NCBI GenBank assembly: GCA_036404435.1
Contig: DASWZN010000057.1
Coordinates: 1 to 64,000 of the forward strand
Length of the DNA stretch: 64,000 nt
Direction of reading: 5' to 3'
Source: DASWZN01 sp036404435
GTDB lineage: Bacteria; Acidobacteriota; Terriglobia; Bryobacterales; Bryobacteraceae
A program made the translations under genes and the position numbers. Positions 52,451-61,468 of this stretch are shown one piece after another. The notes beneath the pieces are model-generated. The model had not been told where the DNA came from. It saw only the letters and a program-made list of their open reading frames with translations, and did no database searches. The first letter of the stretch is position 1; every line of letters begins with the position of its first letter.

Positions 52451-54921
52451 ATCGCTATCTTCTGATCGCGTTGTACGCGGGGACAGCGGGCCTTCACTTC
52501 GCCTCGGCTCAGACGGCCGGCTCGCGGTTCGTTCCGGTGACTCCCTGCCGCATCGCGGACACGCGCAACGCAGCCGGGCCGTTCGGCGGCCCCACCATGA
52601 CCGCCGGCTCCATGCGCTCCTTCGCGATTCCACAGAGCGTCTGCCCGATTCCCAGCACCGCCCAAGCCTATGCCCTCAACGTCACCGTAGTGCCGAGCGG
52701 TCCGCTCGGCTACCTGACCTTGTGGCCTGCCGGCCAGCCGCAGCCGTTCGTCTCGACCCTGAACTCGCCCGGCGGCACCGTGGTGGCCAATGCGGCCATC
52801 GTGCCGGCCGGCTCGGGCGGGGCCGTGAGCGTGTACGTCAGCAACCAGAGCGACGTGGTCCTCGACATCAACGGTTACTTCGATTCAACTGGCGCCGTCA
52901 GTTCGTTTTCGTTCTATCCCGCCGCGCCGTGCCGCGTCGCCGATACCCGAAACGCCACCGGCCAGCTCGGCGGACCCTCCATGTCCGCCGACCAGAGCCG
53001 GGCTTTCCCGGTCCCGTTGAGCACGTGCGAGATTCCGGCCACCGCGAGCGCTTACTCGCTGAATGTGACGGCGGTCCCGGACACCAGCTTCCTGGGCTAT
53101 CTGAGCACCTGGCCGACGGGCCAGTCTCAGCCCTTCGTTTCCACGCTGAACTCCTGGACCGGCGCGGTGGTGGCGAACGCCGCCATCGTTCCGGCCGGGA
53201 CCAACGGATCGATTTCGGTGTTTGTCACCGACCCGACCGACGTAGTCCTGGACATCAACGGCTACTTCGGCCAGCCCGGGGGCACGGGGGAACTGGCGTT
53301 CTACCCGGTGACGCCGTGCCGGGTGGCGGACACGCGGAATGCCAACGGCCCCTTCGGCGGCCCGGAACTGGCGGGGGGGAGCACGCGCTCATTTGCGATC
53401 CCGGCCAGCGGCTGTTCCATCCCCTCGACGGCCGCGGCCTATTCGGTCAATGTCACGGTGGTGCCCGACGGTGTTCTGTATTACCTCAGCACCTGGCCGA
53501 CGGGCTCGTCGCAGCCACTGGTTTCCACGCTGAACTCCTTCAGCGGAGCGGTCCTGGCAAACGCAGCGATCGTTCCGGCGGGGACCAACGGGGCCGTTAG
53601 CGTCTACGTGACCAACCCCACGAACGTAATCCTGGACATTAACGGGTACTTCGGCCCGCCCCCCGCATCGACGCCCACGCCGACACCCACGCCGACGCCA
53701 ACGATCACCTCGGTGACCGCTTCCTGTCCCAACCCCACGCTAGCCCAGGGAGGGAACGAACAATGCACGGCGACGGTCGAGGGGACGGGCAGTTTCAGCA
53801 CGGCGGTGAACTGGTCGGCCTCCGCCGGCACGATTTCCGCGGCGGGCGTGTTCACGGCCCCGAACGCCGTGGGACCGGTCACCATCACGGCAACTGCCGC
53901 GGCCGACTCGACGAAATCGGGCACCGCAACGGTGACGGCGACCTCCCAGCGCTACTCCGGCTTCACGTACCAAGGCATCACGCTGGTGTCGTGGCAAACC
54001 GGTGAATACAGCGAAGGGGCCGCGAAGACCTCCGAAGACGCGCTGGCCGGTACGGGCTCCAACTGGGCGGGCGTATTGGTGACTCAAATCATGCCCACGC
54101 CGACCTCGACCACTATCGGGCCGACCAGCGAGACCCCCAGCGACGCCGACCTTGCCACGGCCATTGCGGAGTTCCACTCCAAGGGCGTCAAGGTGATGCT
54201 GAAGCCTCACGTGGACGTCGGCGATGGCTCCTGGCGCGGCGCAATCCAGCCGAGTCCCGTAAGTGCCTGGTTCGCGAGCTTCACCACCTTCATCACGCAC
54301 TACGCGCAGGTCGCGCAGGCGAACGGCGTCGAGATGCTCTGCTTCGGAACCGAGTATGCGACCATGAGCGGCAGCGCGAATCAGACCGCATGGAACAACG
54401 TCATCGCCGCGATCCGCAGCGCCGGCTACACCGGGCTGCTCGCCTACGCCGCCAACGCCACCTACGCCGGCGACGAATTCACTACGGTTTCGTTCTGGGA
54501 CAATCCGCAGTTGGACGTGATGGGCCTGGACGCCTATTTCCCCCTGACCAACCACGACGATCCGACCGTCGCCGAGCTTGTCGCCGCCTGGTCCTCGAAC
54601 AAGAACGGCGAGAACATCGTGCAGGACGTGCTGAATTTCGCCGCTGCGCACCCAACGAAACCGGTGATCTTCACGGAGATCGGCTACATGAGCACCGCCG
54701 GGACGAACACCGCGCCGTACGATTACTCCCTCCCTGGCGGGCTCGACCAACAAGAGCAGGCGAACTGCTACGAGGCCATGTACGAAGTCTGGAGCCAGCA
54801 CAGCACTGTGATGCAGGGCAATTTCTGGTGGGCCTGGGAGGTTCCGGAACCGCCAGCGACCGACACCGGCTACTACCCCTGGGGCAAACTAGCCGAGGGT
54901 GTGCTGCAAATCTGGCAGTAG
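52447..54921 (+). CDS. Secreted GH113-like hydrolase with three DTR repeats
   Basis: The 824-residue protein has a signal peptide (VNRYLLIALYAGTAGLHFASA) and three DTR repeats at about 28-400 (PCRIADTR / PCRVADTR ... STLNS ... VLDINGYF). A Thr-Pro linker (TPTPTPTPT) and a bacterial Ig-like domain (about 418-500) follow. The C-terminal TIM barrel (about 505-824) has the GH113-like motifs GVKVMLKPHVDVGDGSWRG, MLCFGTEYA (likely acid/base Glu) and VIFTEIGYMS (likely nucleophile Glu). GH113 enzymes are beta-mannanases. It is the reverse layout of the gene at 38044. GTG at 52447 overlaps the ankyrin gene stop. Confidence 0.88.
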   Translation: MNRYLLIALYAGTAGLHFASAQTAGSRFVPVTPCRIADTRNAAGPFGGPTMTAGSMRSFAIPQSVCPIPSTAQAYALNVTVVPSGPLGYLTLWPAGQPQPFVSTLNSPGGTVVANAAIVPAGSGGAVSVYVSNQSDVVLDINGYFDSTGAVSSFSFYPAAPCRVADTRNATGQLGGPSMSADQSRAFPVPLSTCEIPATASAYSLNVTAVPDTSFLGYLSTWPTGQSQPFVSTLNSWTGAVVANAAIVPAGTNGSISVFVTDPTDVVLDINGYFGQPGGTGELAFYPVTPCRVADTRNANGPFGGPELAGGSTRSFAIPASGCSIPSTAAAYSVNVTVVPDGVLYYLSTWPTGSSQPLVSTLNSFSGAVLANAAIVPAGTNGAVSVYVTNPTNVILDINGYFGPPPASTPTPTPTPTPTITSVTASCPNPTLAQGGNEQCTATVEGTGSFSTAVNWSASAGTISAAGVFTAPNAVGPVTITATAAADSTKSGTATVTATSQRYSGFTYQGITLVSWQTGEYSEGAAKTSEDALAGTGSNWAGVLVTQIMPTPTSTTIGPTSETPSDADLATAIAEFHSKGVKVMLKPHVDVGDGSWRGAIQPSPVSAWFASFTTFITHYAQVAQANGVEMLCFGTEYATMSGSANQTAWNNVIAAIRSAGYTGLLAYAANATYAGDEFTTVSFWDNPQLDVMGLDAYFPLTNHDDPTVAELVAAWSSNKNGENIVQDVLNFAAAHPTKPVIFTEIGYMSTAGTNTAPYDYSLPGGLDQQEQANCYEAMYEVWSQHSTVMQGNFWWAWEVPEPPATDTGYYPWGKLAEGVLQIWQ

Positions 54922-55014
54922 GCGGGGCGGGTTCATCCGCGCCTCCTGCGCTGTCACAACTTCACTCTATTTGACGGCCGCGTCGCCCGCAAGCCGTTGA
55001 GGCGGCAACTCGGC

Positions 55015-55350
55015 TCAGTGCCTGTACAGGCGGGCGCGGAGGGCGGCGCCGGACGCCGTGGCGTCGCTGGCAGGCGCAGCCTTCTTGCGCGAGCCGGCAG
55101 ATTCCAGAGCCTTGATGTTGACCCCCAGCAGCTCCCATCTGTGACCCCGCGCCCGCAACGTACACATATACAACTCGCCGGCCTGGATCAAGTGCCTGGC
55201 GACCGTTCGGTCGGCATTCGCCTCCACCGGCCAAAGCGTGCCGCGCGTCTCTTCGGTGCAGGCCGCGCCGGGCGGCTCCTGAGCGAACAGAACGGTTCCC
55301 AGCGCAGCGACCAGGATCGCCCTTCTTAGGCAGCATACTGAGGTGCCCAC
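55015..55350 (-). CDS. Hypothetical secreted protein
   Basis: The 111-residue protein has a signal peptide (MGTSVCCLRRAILVAALGTVLFAQ) and a short mature part containing TLWPVEANADRTVARHLIQAGELYMC and HRWELLGVNIKALE. I recognise no family. A longer overlapping frame on the same strand lacks protein-like composition. It lies between the GH113-like and TonB-dependent receptor genes and is 64 bases from the receptor's 3' end. Confidence 0.65.
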   Translation of the reverse strand: MGTSVCCLRRAILVAALGTVLFAQEPPGAACTEETRGTLWPVEANADRTVARHLIQAGELYMCTLRARGHRWELLGVNIKALESAGSRKKAAPASDATASGAALRARLYRH

Positions 55351-55414
55351 CGCATACGATCATGCGCCGAGACCGGCCCAAAATCAACCTTAAAAAACGG
55401 CTAGGGCAGCCGCG

Positions 55415-58400
55415 TCAGAAGATGTACTTGAAGCCCAACTGAATTTCCCGCGGCGGCTTGTTGCCATAGGCGTTCTCGGAAAGCACCTCCCCGAAATTCG
55501 CCGCGCCGAACACATGGTTCGGAAGATCCAGGTTGGGGTGGTTGAGCAGGTTGAAAAACTCGCCGCGAAGCTGGATGCGGTGCCGGTCGCCGTGCAGCGG
55601 AATCATCCTGGACAGCGAGAAATCTATATTGGTGATTCCGGGACCGGTCAGGATGTTCCGGCCGGCGTTTCCAAACTGGCCCGCGGGGGGTTCGGCAAAA
55701 GCGCAAGGGTTGAACCAGCTTCCAGCCACGCGCACCAGGCCGGGCGCCGCGCAGCCGGGACTTGCGGCCACGGGCCCCGCCTGGAACGGATTGCCGACCA
55801 GGTCCGGCCGGCACGGGTTGCCGAAGGCGGTGATCGCGGAGCTGCCGCACCCTGGCAGGGAGCTGGAGAGGTTGACGGTGAATGGCGAGCCCGACTGAGC
55901 TGTCAGAATCCCAGACGCCTGCCAGTTATTCAGGAGCCGCCCTCGCCATTTCCCGTTGCGTGCGCCGATGCGGCCGAACGGCAGGTCATACACGGCGCTG
56001 AGCGACAGACGGTTCTTGGCGTTGAAGTCTGAGAGGGCGTGCTCGGCGCGCAGGTCGTTGGAGTCCTGAGGCAGGCCGGACCCGACGCTGCCTCCGAAAA
56101 CGGAGGATTCGTCGTCCAGCGACTTCGAGAACGTGTACGAGGCGAGCAGAGTCAGGTAGCGGCCGCGCTTCTCCGATCGGAACTGCAAGGAGTTGTAAGT
56201 GCTGTCGGCGTTCGATTCCACGTAGAGGATGGAGGAGAACTGGGGGTACGGACCCAGCCCCGTCGCGGGGTTCGCCTGGTTCAAGTCGCGAACGTCGTCC
56301 AGATGGGTGCCTTTCGAGCCGACGTAGGCCAGATCGATCATCCAGTTGGGCTGCAACTCATACTGCAGATCGGCGTTCCACTGCTGCACGTACGCGTCGC
56401 GGAAATTGGGAGAGATCATGTTCGGTTGAGCGAGGAAACCCGGCTGGTCGAGAATATTCTGGATCGCGAAAGGCGAGTTTGGATTGTTGGGATAGAAGGC
56501 CAGTGTGTAGAAAGGCGGATTCGCCCGAGGGAAGATGCTGATGTTGAAGATGCCGGCATCGTAGAAGATGCCGTAGGCGGAGCGCACCACCCAGCGCTCG
56601 GACTTCATGGGCCGCCAGGCCACCCCGATGCGCGGTGCGAAGTCCTTCTTGGAGCCGGCGTACGTGGCCCGGGGGACGCCGTTGGTTCCTGCCTGGATGA
56701 ACTGGCAGCCGGGTTGGGGAGAGCAGGTCGCGGAGTTCGAGCTCAGGTCGGGCACGCTGAAGCGGTTATGGGCCTCCACCGGCGGGCTATTGTACTCGTA
56801 CCGCAAGCCGACGTTCAGCAGCAGGCGCGGCACCACGTGGATGTCGTCCTGAATGTAAACGTTCGTGGCGGTGCTGCTCAAGGAGTTGAACATATTGCCG
56901 CTCACGGCGATGGCGTAATCGGGGACGCCCGAGAGCAGTTGGGCCAGAGCCGCGACGCCGCAGTCGACCCCGGGGGAAGGTACGCAGGTGGTTCCGAAGA
57001 ACCACTCTCCCCGCGCCACAAAGTCGAGGTAATTGTCGACTTGAATCCTGCGGATATCCGCTCCGAACTTGAACTGGTTGCGCCCGTGTATCCAGGCCAG
57101 GTTGTCGGCCAGATGAACGGTGGTGTCGTGGCGGTCCTGCGGGTAGTTGACGGGCTCGCCGATGCCGTCGAAACCCGCGATATCGACATTGGGGACCCCG
57201 AGATCGACGGGGTTGGTGAGGACGTCGGGGAAGCCTAACTGAGAGCTCACATCGATCCCCGTGTGCTCCTGAAAAGCGCCGGCGCGCATCCGGTTGAAGC
57301 CCAAACGGAACTCATCGATCGCGCTCGACGTGAAGACGTGCGTCCAAGCGAGTCCCGCGTTTTGACCGTTATTGAGGGTGGTGCTGCCGTAGCCGGGCAG
57401 GCTGGTGAACGAATTGACGGGATCGAAGGGATTGAAGCGGTCCTCGCCGAACCGTGAATAGTGGGCGGACAAGGTGTCCCTGGGGCCGACGTGGTGATCC
57501 ACCTTGACGGTGAGAAGGTCCTCCGAGTTTTGAATGATGGGAGAAGACACGAATGTGTTCGAGTTCATCAGGTCCGAGCCAATGTTGGCCGCCGGATACA
57601 GGTTGAACACGGCCTGGCCGGCCGGGTTCACCGGGATCCCCTGAGCTGCCACCGCACCCAAGGCCTCCTGGTCCTGGACCTGGGAAGGCACGGTGGCTTC
57701 CCGCGTAGTCGCCTGTCTCAGGCGCAGCCCTTCGTAGGAGACGAAGAAGAAGGTCTTGTCTTTGCGGATGGGCCCGCCGAAAGTCAGGCCGAACTGGTTG
57801 CGGTCAAAGCGCGGGATAGGGCCGCAGGCGCCCGGCACGGAATTCGGAGTGCAGTCCGGAAGGTCGAACAGGTTCTTGGCGTCCAGGGTCCGGTTGCGCG
57901 CAAACTCGAACCCGCTCCCATGGAAGTCGTTGGTGCCGCTCTTCAGAATCACGTTGATCTGCGCGCCGCCGCTGCGCCCAAACTCCGCCGAGTAGTCGCT
58001 CGACTGCACCTTGAATTCCTCGATGGCGTCGATGGACGGCAGAGCGACGTACTGGTTGATGTAGGGATCGTTGTTGTCCACCCCATCCAGCAGGAAGCTG
58101 TTGGACTCTTCGCGCGCGCCGTTGACGCTGATCGCTCCGCCCTGGGTCGAGTTCTCCGAGCCCTCGGCGGGCGAGTGGCTGCCGGGCACCAGGAGCGCGA
58201 AAGCAAGGAAGTTCCGCTCGTTCAGGGGCAGCTCGCGCACCTGGCGGCCGTTGATCACCTGTCCCAGGGTGGAGGTGTCGGTCTGCACCAGGGGAGGCGT
58301 GCCGGATACCTTGACTTCCTCCGTTACCGCACCGAGTTGCAGCTCCACATCGACGCGCGCGAGCTGGTCCACGTCCAGCGTGACGTCGCTCTGGACGCTG

Positions 58401-58648
58401 CGCCGGAAACCCGATTTCTCCACCGCGACCCGGTAGTGGCCCGGCGGGAGCAGCGGGACGGTGTAGTCGCCATCGTCGTTGGTCCGCACTTCCCGGACCG
58501 CATTGGTTTCCTGGTTCGTCACCATGACCCGGGCTTTGGGAACCTCAGCCCCGGAAGGATCGGTCACGGTACCGGTTATGGCCCCTGTGGGGCCGGTTGC
58601 GAACAGCGGAACAGCGAGCAAGACCGCGAGCGGCCATCGGCAACCCAT
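55415..58648 (-). CDS. TonB-dependent outer-membrane receptor with carboxypeptidase-regulatory domain
   Basis: The 1077-residue protein is typical of the large acidobacterial receptor group. It has a signal peptide, a CarboxypepD_reg domain (GAITGTVTDPSGAEVPKARV), a plug region (VINGRQVRELPLNERNFL; FLLDGVDNNDPYINQ), and a long beta-barrel ending in Phe (QLGFKYIF), the usual assembly signal. It probably imports a carbohydrate or chelate, given the surrounding glycosidases. Energy would come from a TonB/ExbB/ExbD set like that at 5201-7748. The ATG at 58648 is chosen for GGAG upstream; another ATG at 58669 is possible. Confidence 0.9.
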   Translation of the reverse strand: MGCRWPLAVLLAVPLFATGPTGAITGTVTDPSGAEVPKARVMVTNQETNAVREVRTNDDGDYTVPLLPPGHYRVAVEKSGFRRSVQSDVTLDVDQLARVDVELQLGAVTEEVKVSGTPPLVQTDTSTLGQVINGRQVRELPLNERNFLAFALLVPGSHSPAEGSENSTQGGAISVNGAREESNSFLLDGVDNNDPYINQYVALPSIDAIEEFKVQSSDYSAEFGRSGGAQINVILKSGTNDFHGSGFEFARNRTLDAKNLFDLPDCTPNSVPGACGPIPRFDRNQFGLTFGGPIRKDKTFFFVSYEGLRLRQATTREATVPSQVQDQEALGAVAAQGIPVNPAGQAVFNLYPAANIGSDLMNSNTFVSSPIIQNSEDLLTVKVDHHVGPRDTLSAHYSRFGEDRFNPFDPVNSFTSLPGYGSTTLNNGQNAGLAWTHVFTSSAIDEFRLGFNRMRAGAFQEHTGIDVSSQLGFPDVLTNPVDLGVPNVDIAGFDGIGEPVNYPQDRHDTTVHLADNLAWIHGRNQFKFGADIRRIQVDNYLDFVARGEWFFGTTCVPSPGVDCGVAALAQLLSGVPDYAIAVSGNMFNSLSSTATNVYIQDDIHVVPRLLLNVGLRYEYNSPPVEAHNRFSVPDLSSNSATCSPQPGCQFIQAGTNGVPRATYAGSKKDFAPRIGVAWRPMKSERWVVRSAYGIFYDAGIFNISIFPRANPPFYTLAFYPNNPNSPFAIQNILDQPGFLAQPNMISPNFRDAYVQQWNADLQYELQPNWMIDLAYVGSKGTHLDDVRDLNQANPATGLGPYPQFSSILYVESNADSTYNSLQFRSEKRGRYLTLLASYTFSKSLDDESSVFGGSVGSGLPQDSNDLRAEHALSDFNAKNRLSLSAVYDLPFGRIGARNGKWRGRLLNNWQASGILTAQSGSPFTVNLSSSLPGCGSSAITAFGNPCRPDLVGNPFQAGPVAASPGCAAPGLVRVAGSWFNPCAFAEPPAGQFGNAGRNILTGPGITNIDFSLSRMIPLHGDRHRIQLRGEFFNLLNHPNLDLPNHVFGAANFGEVLSENAYGNKPPREIQLGFKYIF

Positions 58649-58744
58649 AGCGTTCTCCGTTGCCAGCATACAGCAGATGGATGCGTGCTGGAAGAGGGGT
58701 GGGAGAGGCGACTCCGGGACTTCAGAGTAGGGCGAGGCCGCATC

Positions 58745-58773
58745 TTGACATATCATGATATGTCATGATAGGC
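58745..58773 (+). promoter_or_regulatory. Toxin-antitoxin promoter and operator palindrome
   Basis: TTGACA at 58745-58750 is a perfect -35, with a weak -10 (GATAGG) beginning near 58767. The 20 bases 58746-58765 form a perfect palindrome, TGACATATCATGATATGTCA, and contain two TATCATGATA-like direct repeats. It is the expected operator of an autoregulated antitoxin. Confidence 0.8.
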
Positions 58774-58800
58774 TGGAGATCGGCTAAGAAGAGGTATGCC

Positions 58801-59028
58801 ATGTCCCAGGCAAGAGAGAAATTCGCGACGCAGGTCAATTCGGAAATCCTGTCCACCGTCCGCACGATCGCGCGAGAGGAGGGACGGCAGCTCCAGGCAC
58901 TCGTGGATGAAGCACTGGCCGATCTGATCGAGAAGCGGAAGAACATCCGGCCCCGCGCTCATGTGATGGCCGCCTACCTTGCCAGCCACGAAAAATACGG
59001 CGAACTTTACAAGAAACTCGCTAAATGA
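58801..59028 (+). CDS. Antitoxin, ribbon-helix-helix type, partner of Doc
   Basis: The 75-residue protein (MSQAREKFATQVNSEILSTV) has a ribbon-helix-helix DNA-binding region followed by a C-terminal segment (HVMAAYLASHEKYGELYKKL) that probably binds and blocks the toxin. It would bind the palindrome 36 bases upstream of its start. Canonical Phd antitoxins have a different fold, so this is a less usual RHH-Doc pairing. The stop overlaps the toxin ATG by 4 bases. Confidence 0.85.
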   Translation: MSQAREKFATQVNSEILSTVRTIAREEGRQLQALVDEALADLIEKRKNIRPRAHVMAAYLASHEKYGELYKKLAK

Positions 59029-59402
59029 CCGACTACCTCACGCTCCAGGAAGTCCTCGCCATGCATGCGGATCAAATCGAGCGTTACGGGGGCTTGCCCG
59101 GGGTGCGTGACCACGGTCTCCTGGAGTCGGCGCTCTATCGGCCACAAACCGGCTACTACGCCGATCTCGTCGAGGAAGCGGCCGCGCTTTGGGAGAGCCT
59201 GGCTCAGAACCATCCCTTCGTCGACGGCAACAAGCGGACGGCATTCGCCGCCACCTACACGTTTCTCGCAATCAACGGCGCGCAGCTAACGGCGAAGGCC
59301 AACGCCGCCTATGCCTTCGTCTCGAGGCTGCATGAAAAGGGAGAGTTCAACTTAGGCAGCCTCGTGCCGTGGCTGCGGCGCAACGTGGATCTTGGTTCTT
59401 GA
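59025..59402 (+). CDS. doc: Doc-type Fic-fold toxin
   Basis: The 125-residue protein starts TDYLTLQEVLAMHADQIERYGG. It carries the Fic/Doc active-site motif HPFVDGNKRTA (H63, D67, N69, K70, R71), which in Doc phosphorylates elongation factor EF-Tu and stops translation. The length is normal for Doc. It is translated just after, and coupled with, its antitoxin. Confidence 0.93.
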   Translation: MTDYLTLQEVLAMHADQIERYGGLPGVRDHGLLESALYRPQTGYYADLVEEAAALWESLAQNHPFVDGNKRTAFAATYTFLAINGAQLTAKANAAYAFVSRLHEKGEFNLGSLVPWLRRNVDLGS

Positions 59403-59477
59403 GGTAGCCAGGAAAGCCGCGCGTGGCTCTGTCAGCGGGTCCCGGAGCGAGCGCCACGATGGGGGGGGCCGGCTACG

Positions 59478-60386
59478 TCAGTTATTGGCAGGCCCAAGCA
59501 CGCCTAGCGACCGCAGCCAATCCGTGGCGCGAGCGGGCCAGGTGGCGGCGGCCAACGGCGAAGGACGGAGCCCGTAGCCATGCCCTCCTGCCGGTCCTGT
59601 CGGATAAAGGTGCATCTCCGCCGGGACTTTCGCCTCCTTCAACGCGGCATAATAGGCGAGGCTGTTCTCGACGTGGACGGGATCGTCTTCGGTCTGCACC
59701 AAAAAGGTCGGCGGCGTGCCGGCGCCAGGTTGCGCCTCCGGGCCCAGTTTCCCGTCCCGCACCATTCCGCCGGGATAGATCAGGAGTGCGAAATCCGGCC
59801 GGCAACTGGCGTCGTCCGCTTCGTCCACGCGATCATAAGAGCGCTTCGCGAAATTGTTGCTGAGCGTGGCCGAGAGGTGTGCGCCCGCCGAGAAGCCGAG
59901 CACGCCGATACGCTGGGGATCGATCCCCCACTCCTTCGAGTGGGCGCGAACCATCCCGACGGCTCTCTGGGCATCCTGCAACGGGGCAACGTAGGGCGGC
60001 TGGCCTTCGCGCGCGGGCACGCGGTATTTCACCAGGACGCAGGTGACGCCGGTCGCGTTCAGCCACTCGCAGACCTCGGTGCCCTCCAGGTCCCACGCCA
60101 CAATGCGGTAGCCTCCCCCTGGGAACACCAGGATCGCCGGACCGGCCGCGCCGGCTTTGGCCGCGGGATAGACGGTCAGCGTGGGCACCGAGACATTGGT
60201 GATCCGCACCACGCGCCGGCCAGCGACAATCCTGTCTTTGTCGGTGGTCGTATCGTGTTCAGGCCCCAGGCTTCCCTTGTCGCCGGGCGCCGCCCCCTTC
60301 CAGAGAGGGATCGGCCCGATCGGCGCCGCCTGGGCCGCCAGCGCCATCAGGCCGGAAACAAAGAGGTACAGCAAGGGTCGTCGCAT
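59478..60386 (-). CDS. Alpha/beta hydrolase, acetyl-xylan-esterase-like
   Basis: The 302-residue protein has a signal peptide (MRRPLLYLFVSGLMALAAQ) and an alpha/beta hydrolase domain. The oxyanion segment is VFPGGGYRI, the nucleophilic Ser is in LGFSAGAHLS, the acid is probably Asp in TEDDPVHVENS, and the His is in GGHGYGL. It belongs to the esterase group with xylan acetyl or related side-chain activity. Neighbouring GH and CE genes support polysaccharide use. No strong ribosome-binding site is visible for ATG 60386. Confidence 0.88.
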   Translation of the reverse strand: MRRPLLYLFVSGLMALAAQAAPIGPIPLWKGAAPGDKGSLGPEHDTTTDKDRIVAGRRVVRITNVSVPTLTVYPAAKAGAAGPAILVFPGGGYRIVAWDLEGTEVCEWLNATGVTCVLVKYRVPAREGQPPYVAPLQDAQRAVGMVRAHSKEWGIDPQRIGVLGFSAGAHLSATLSNNFAKRSYDRVDEADDASCRPDFALLIYPGGMVRDGKLGPEAQPGAGTPPTFLVQTEDDPVHVENSLAYYAALKEAKVPAEMHLYPTGPAGGHGYGLRPSPLAAATWPARATDWLRSLGVLGPANN

Positions 60387-60459
60387 GGTTCCGAGACAAG
60401 GATATCGCAGGTGAAAGGAGTTCCGAGGTGACGGCATTTCCCCGGCAAGGAGATACGCC

Positions 60460-61443
60460 GTGAAACTCACTGCAACCTGCATCGCCGCTCTGGCGGCGAT
60501 CGCTTTCACCGCGGAAGCCGCCGAGCTACGGCTCAGCGGACCGTACACGCACGACAACCTTTCCCTCTACCTGGTCCACGGGCAGGACCGGTTCCAGAAG
60601 AAGTACCTGACCCTCGCCGACGCGATGGTGCAGGGCAAAGTGGTGATCTACGAGACCAGCAACGTGAATGTTCTGCAGGTCGGAAACGTGTCTGGCCAGG
60701 ATGTCTACATCCAGTCCGGCGAGATTGTGAAGGGCGGCAAGCAGGACCGGGTGCTGAAGGACGACATCATCGTGCCGTCCTCGTCGAGCAAACTGGACGT
60801 CAACGTTTTCTGCGTCGAGCATGGGCGCTGGACCCAGCGCGGCGCCGAGCCGGTGCGCGCCTTCGCCGCGTCGCCTGGCGCGATCGCCTCGCCCGCCATG
60901 AAGCGGGCCGTGCAGGAGCAGGCCGATCAGAGCCGGGTGTGGGCGCAGGTGGCGGAGGAGCAGGCGCGGTTGTCCAACAATCTTGAGACTTCGGTGCAAT
61001 CGCGAACTTCGGCATCGAGCTATCAGCTCACGCTCGAAGCGCCGAAGCTGCAAGAAAGAGTGGAAGCCTTCAAGAAGGACCTCTCCGGCCTGGCCGACAA
61101 GTATCCGGACGCGCTGGGCTACGTGGTGTCGGTGAACGGTAAGGTGACGGGAGCGGACGTCTACGCCACGCACGATCTTTTCCGCAAGGTGTGGCCGAAG
61201 CTGCTGGCGTCCTCGGCCGTGGACGCGGTGGAATCGGCCAGGCCGGGCGCCAAGTTCGACCCGCCGCCGATTGCCGACGTGAGGGCGGCGGCAACCGGCC
61301 GCGGCGCGCGAGTGACGGAGGACCGGCAAATCAACCGCCGGACCAACAGCGTGCAGGCGGACCTGCCGCAGGGCCTGGTTTTCGAGACCAGCGACGTGGA
61401 CGCGTCCGGCGGGCCGGTGCACCGCAGCTACGTCACGAAGTAG
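60460..61443 (+). CDS. Secreted protein of the DUF6569 type
   Basis: The 327-residue protein has a signal peptide (MKLTATCIAALAAIAFTAEAA) and a domain with ETSNVNVLQVGNVSGQDVYIQSGEIVKGGKQDR and then SSKLDVNVFCVEHGRW. These fit the ARPP-1/DUF6569 family as I remember it. The C-terminal part is helical (LQERVEAFKKDLSGLADKY). The function is unknown. It starts with GTG at 60460 and AAGGAGA upstream. Confidence 0.75.
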   Translation: MKLTATCIAALAAIAFTAEAAELRLSGPYTHDNLSLYLVHGQDRFQKKYLTLADAMVQGKVVIYETSNVNVLQVGNVSGQDVYIQSGEIVKGGKQDRVLKDDIIVPSSSSKLDVNVFCVEHGRWTQRGAEPVRAFAASPGAIASPAMKRAVQEQADQSRVWAQVAEEQARLSNNLETSVQSRTSASSYQLTLEAPKLQERVEAFKKDLSGLADKYPDALGYVVSVNGKVTGADVYATHDLFRKVWPKLLASSAVDAVESARPGAKFDPPPIADVRAAATGRGARVTEDRQINRRTNSVQADLPQGLVFETSDVDASGGPVHRSYVTK

Positions 61444-61468
61444 GAGCGCGCGAGTGTAAGATTACAGC

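Noticed and set aside
54962..55387. Longer minus-strand frame overlapping the 55015-55350 gene
   Set aside because: Its translation is Arg/Gly-rich without domain features; the 111-residue frame has a signal peptide and better composition.
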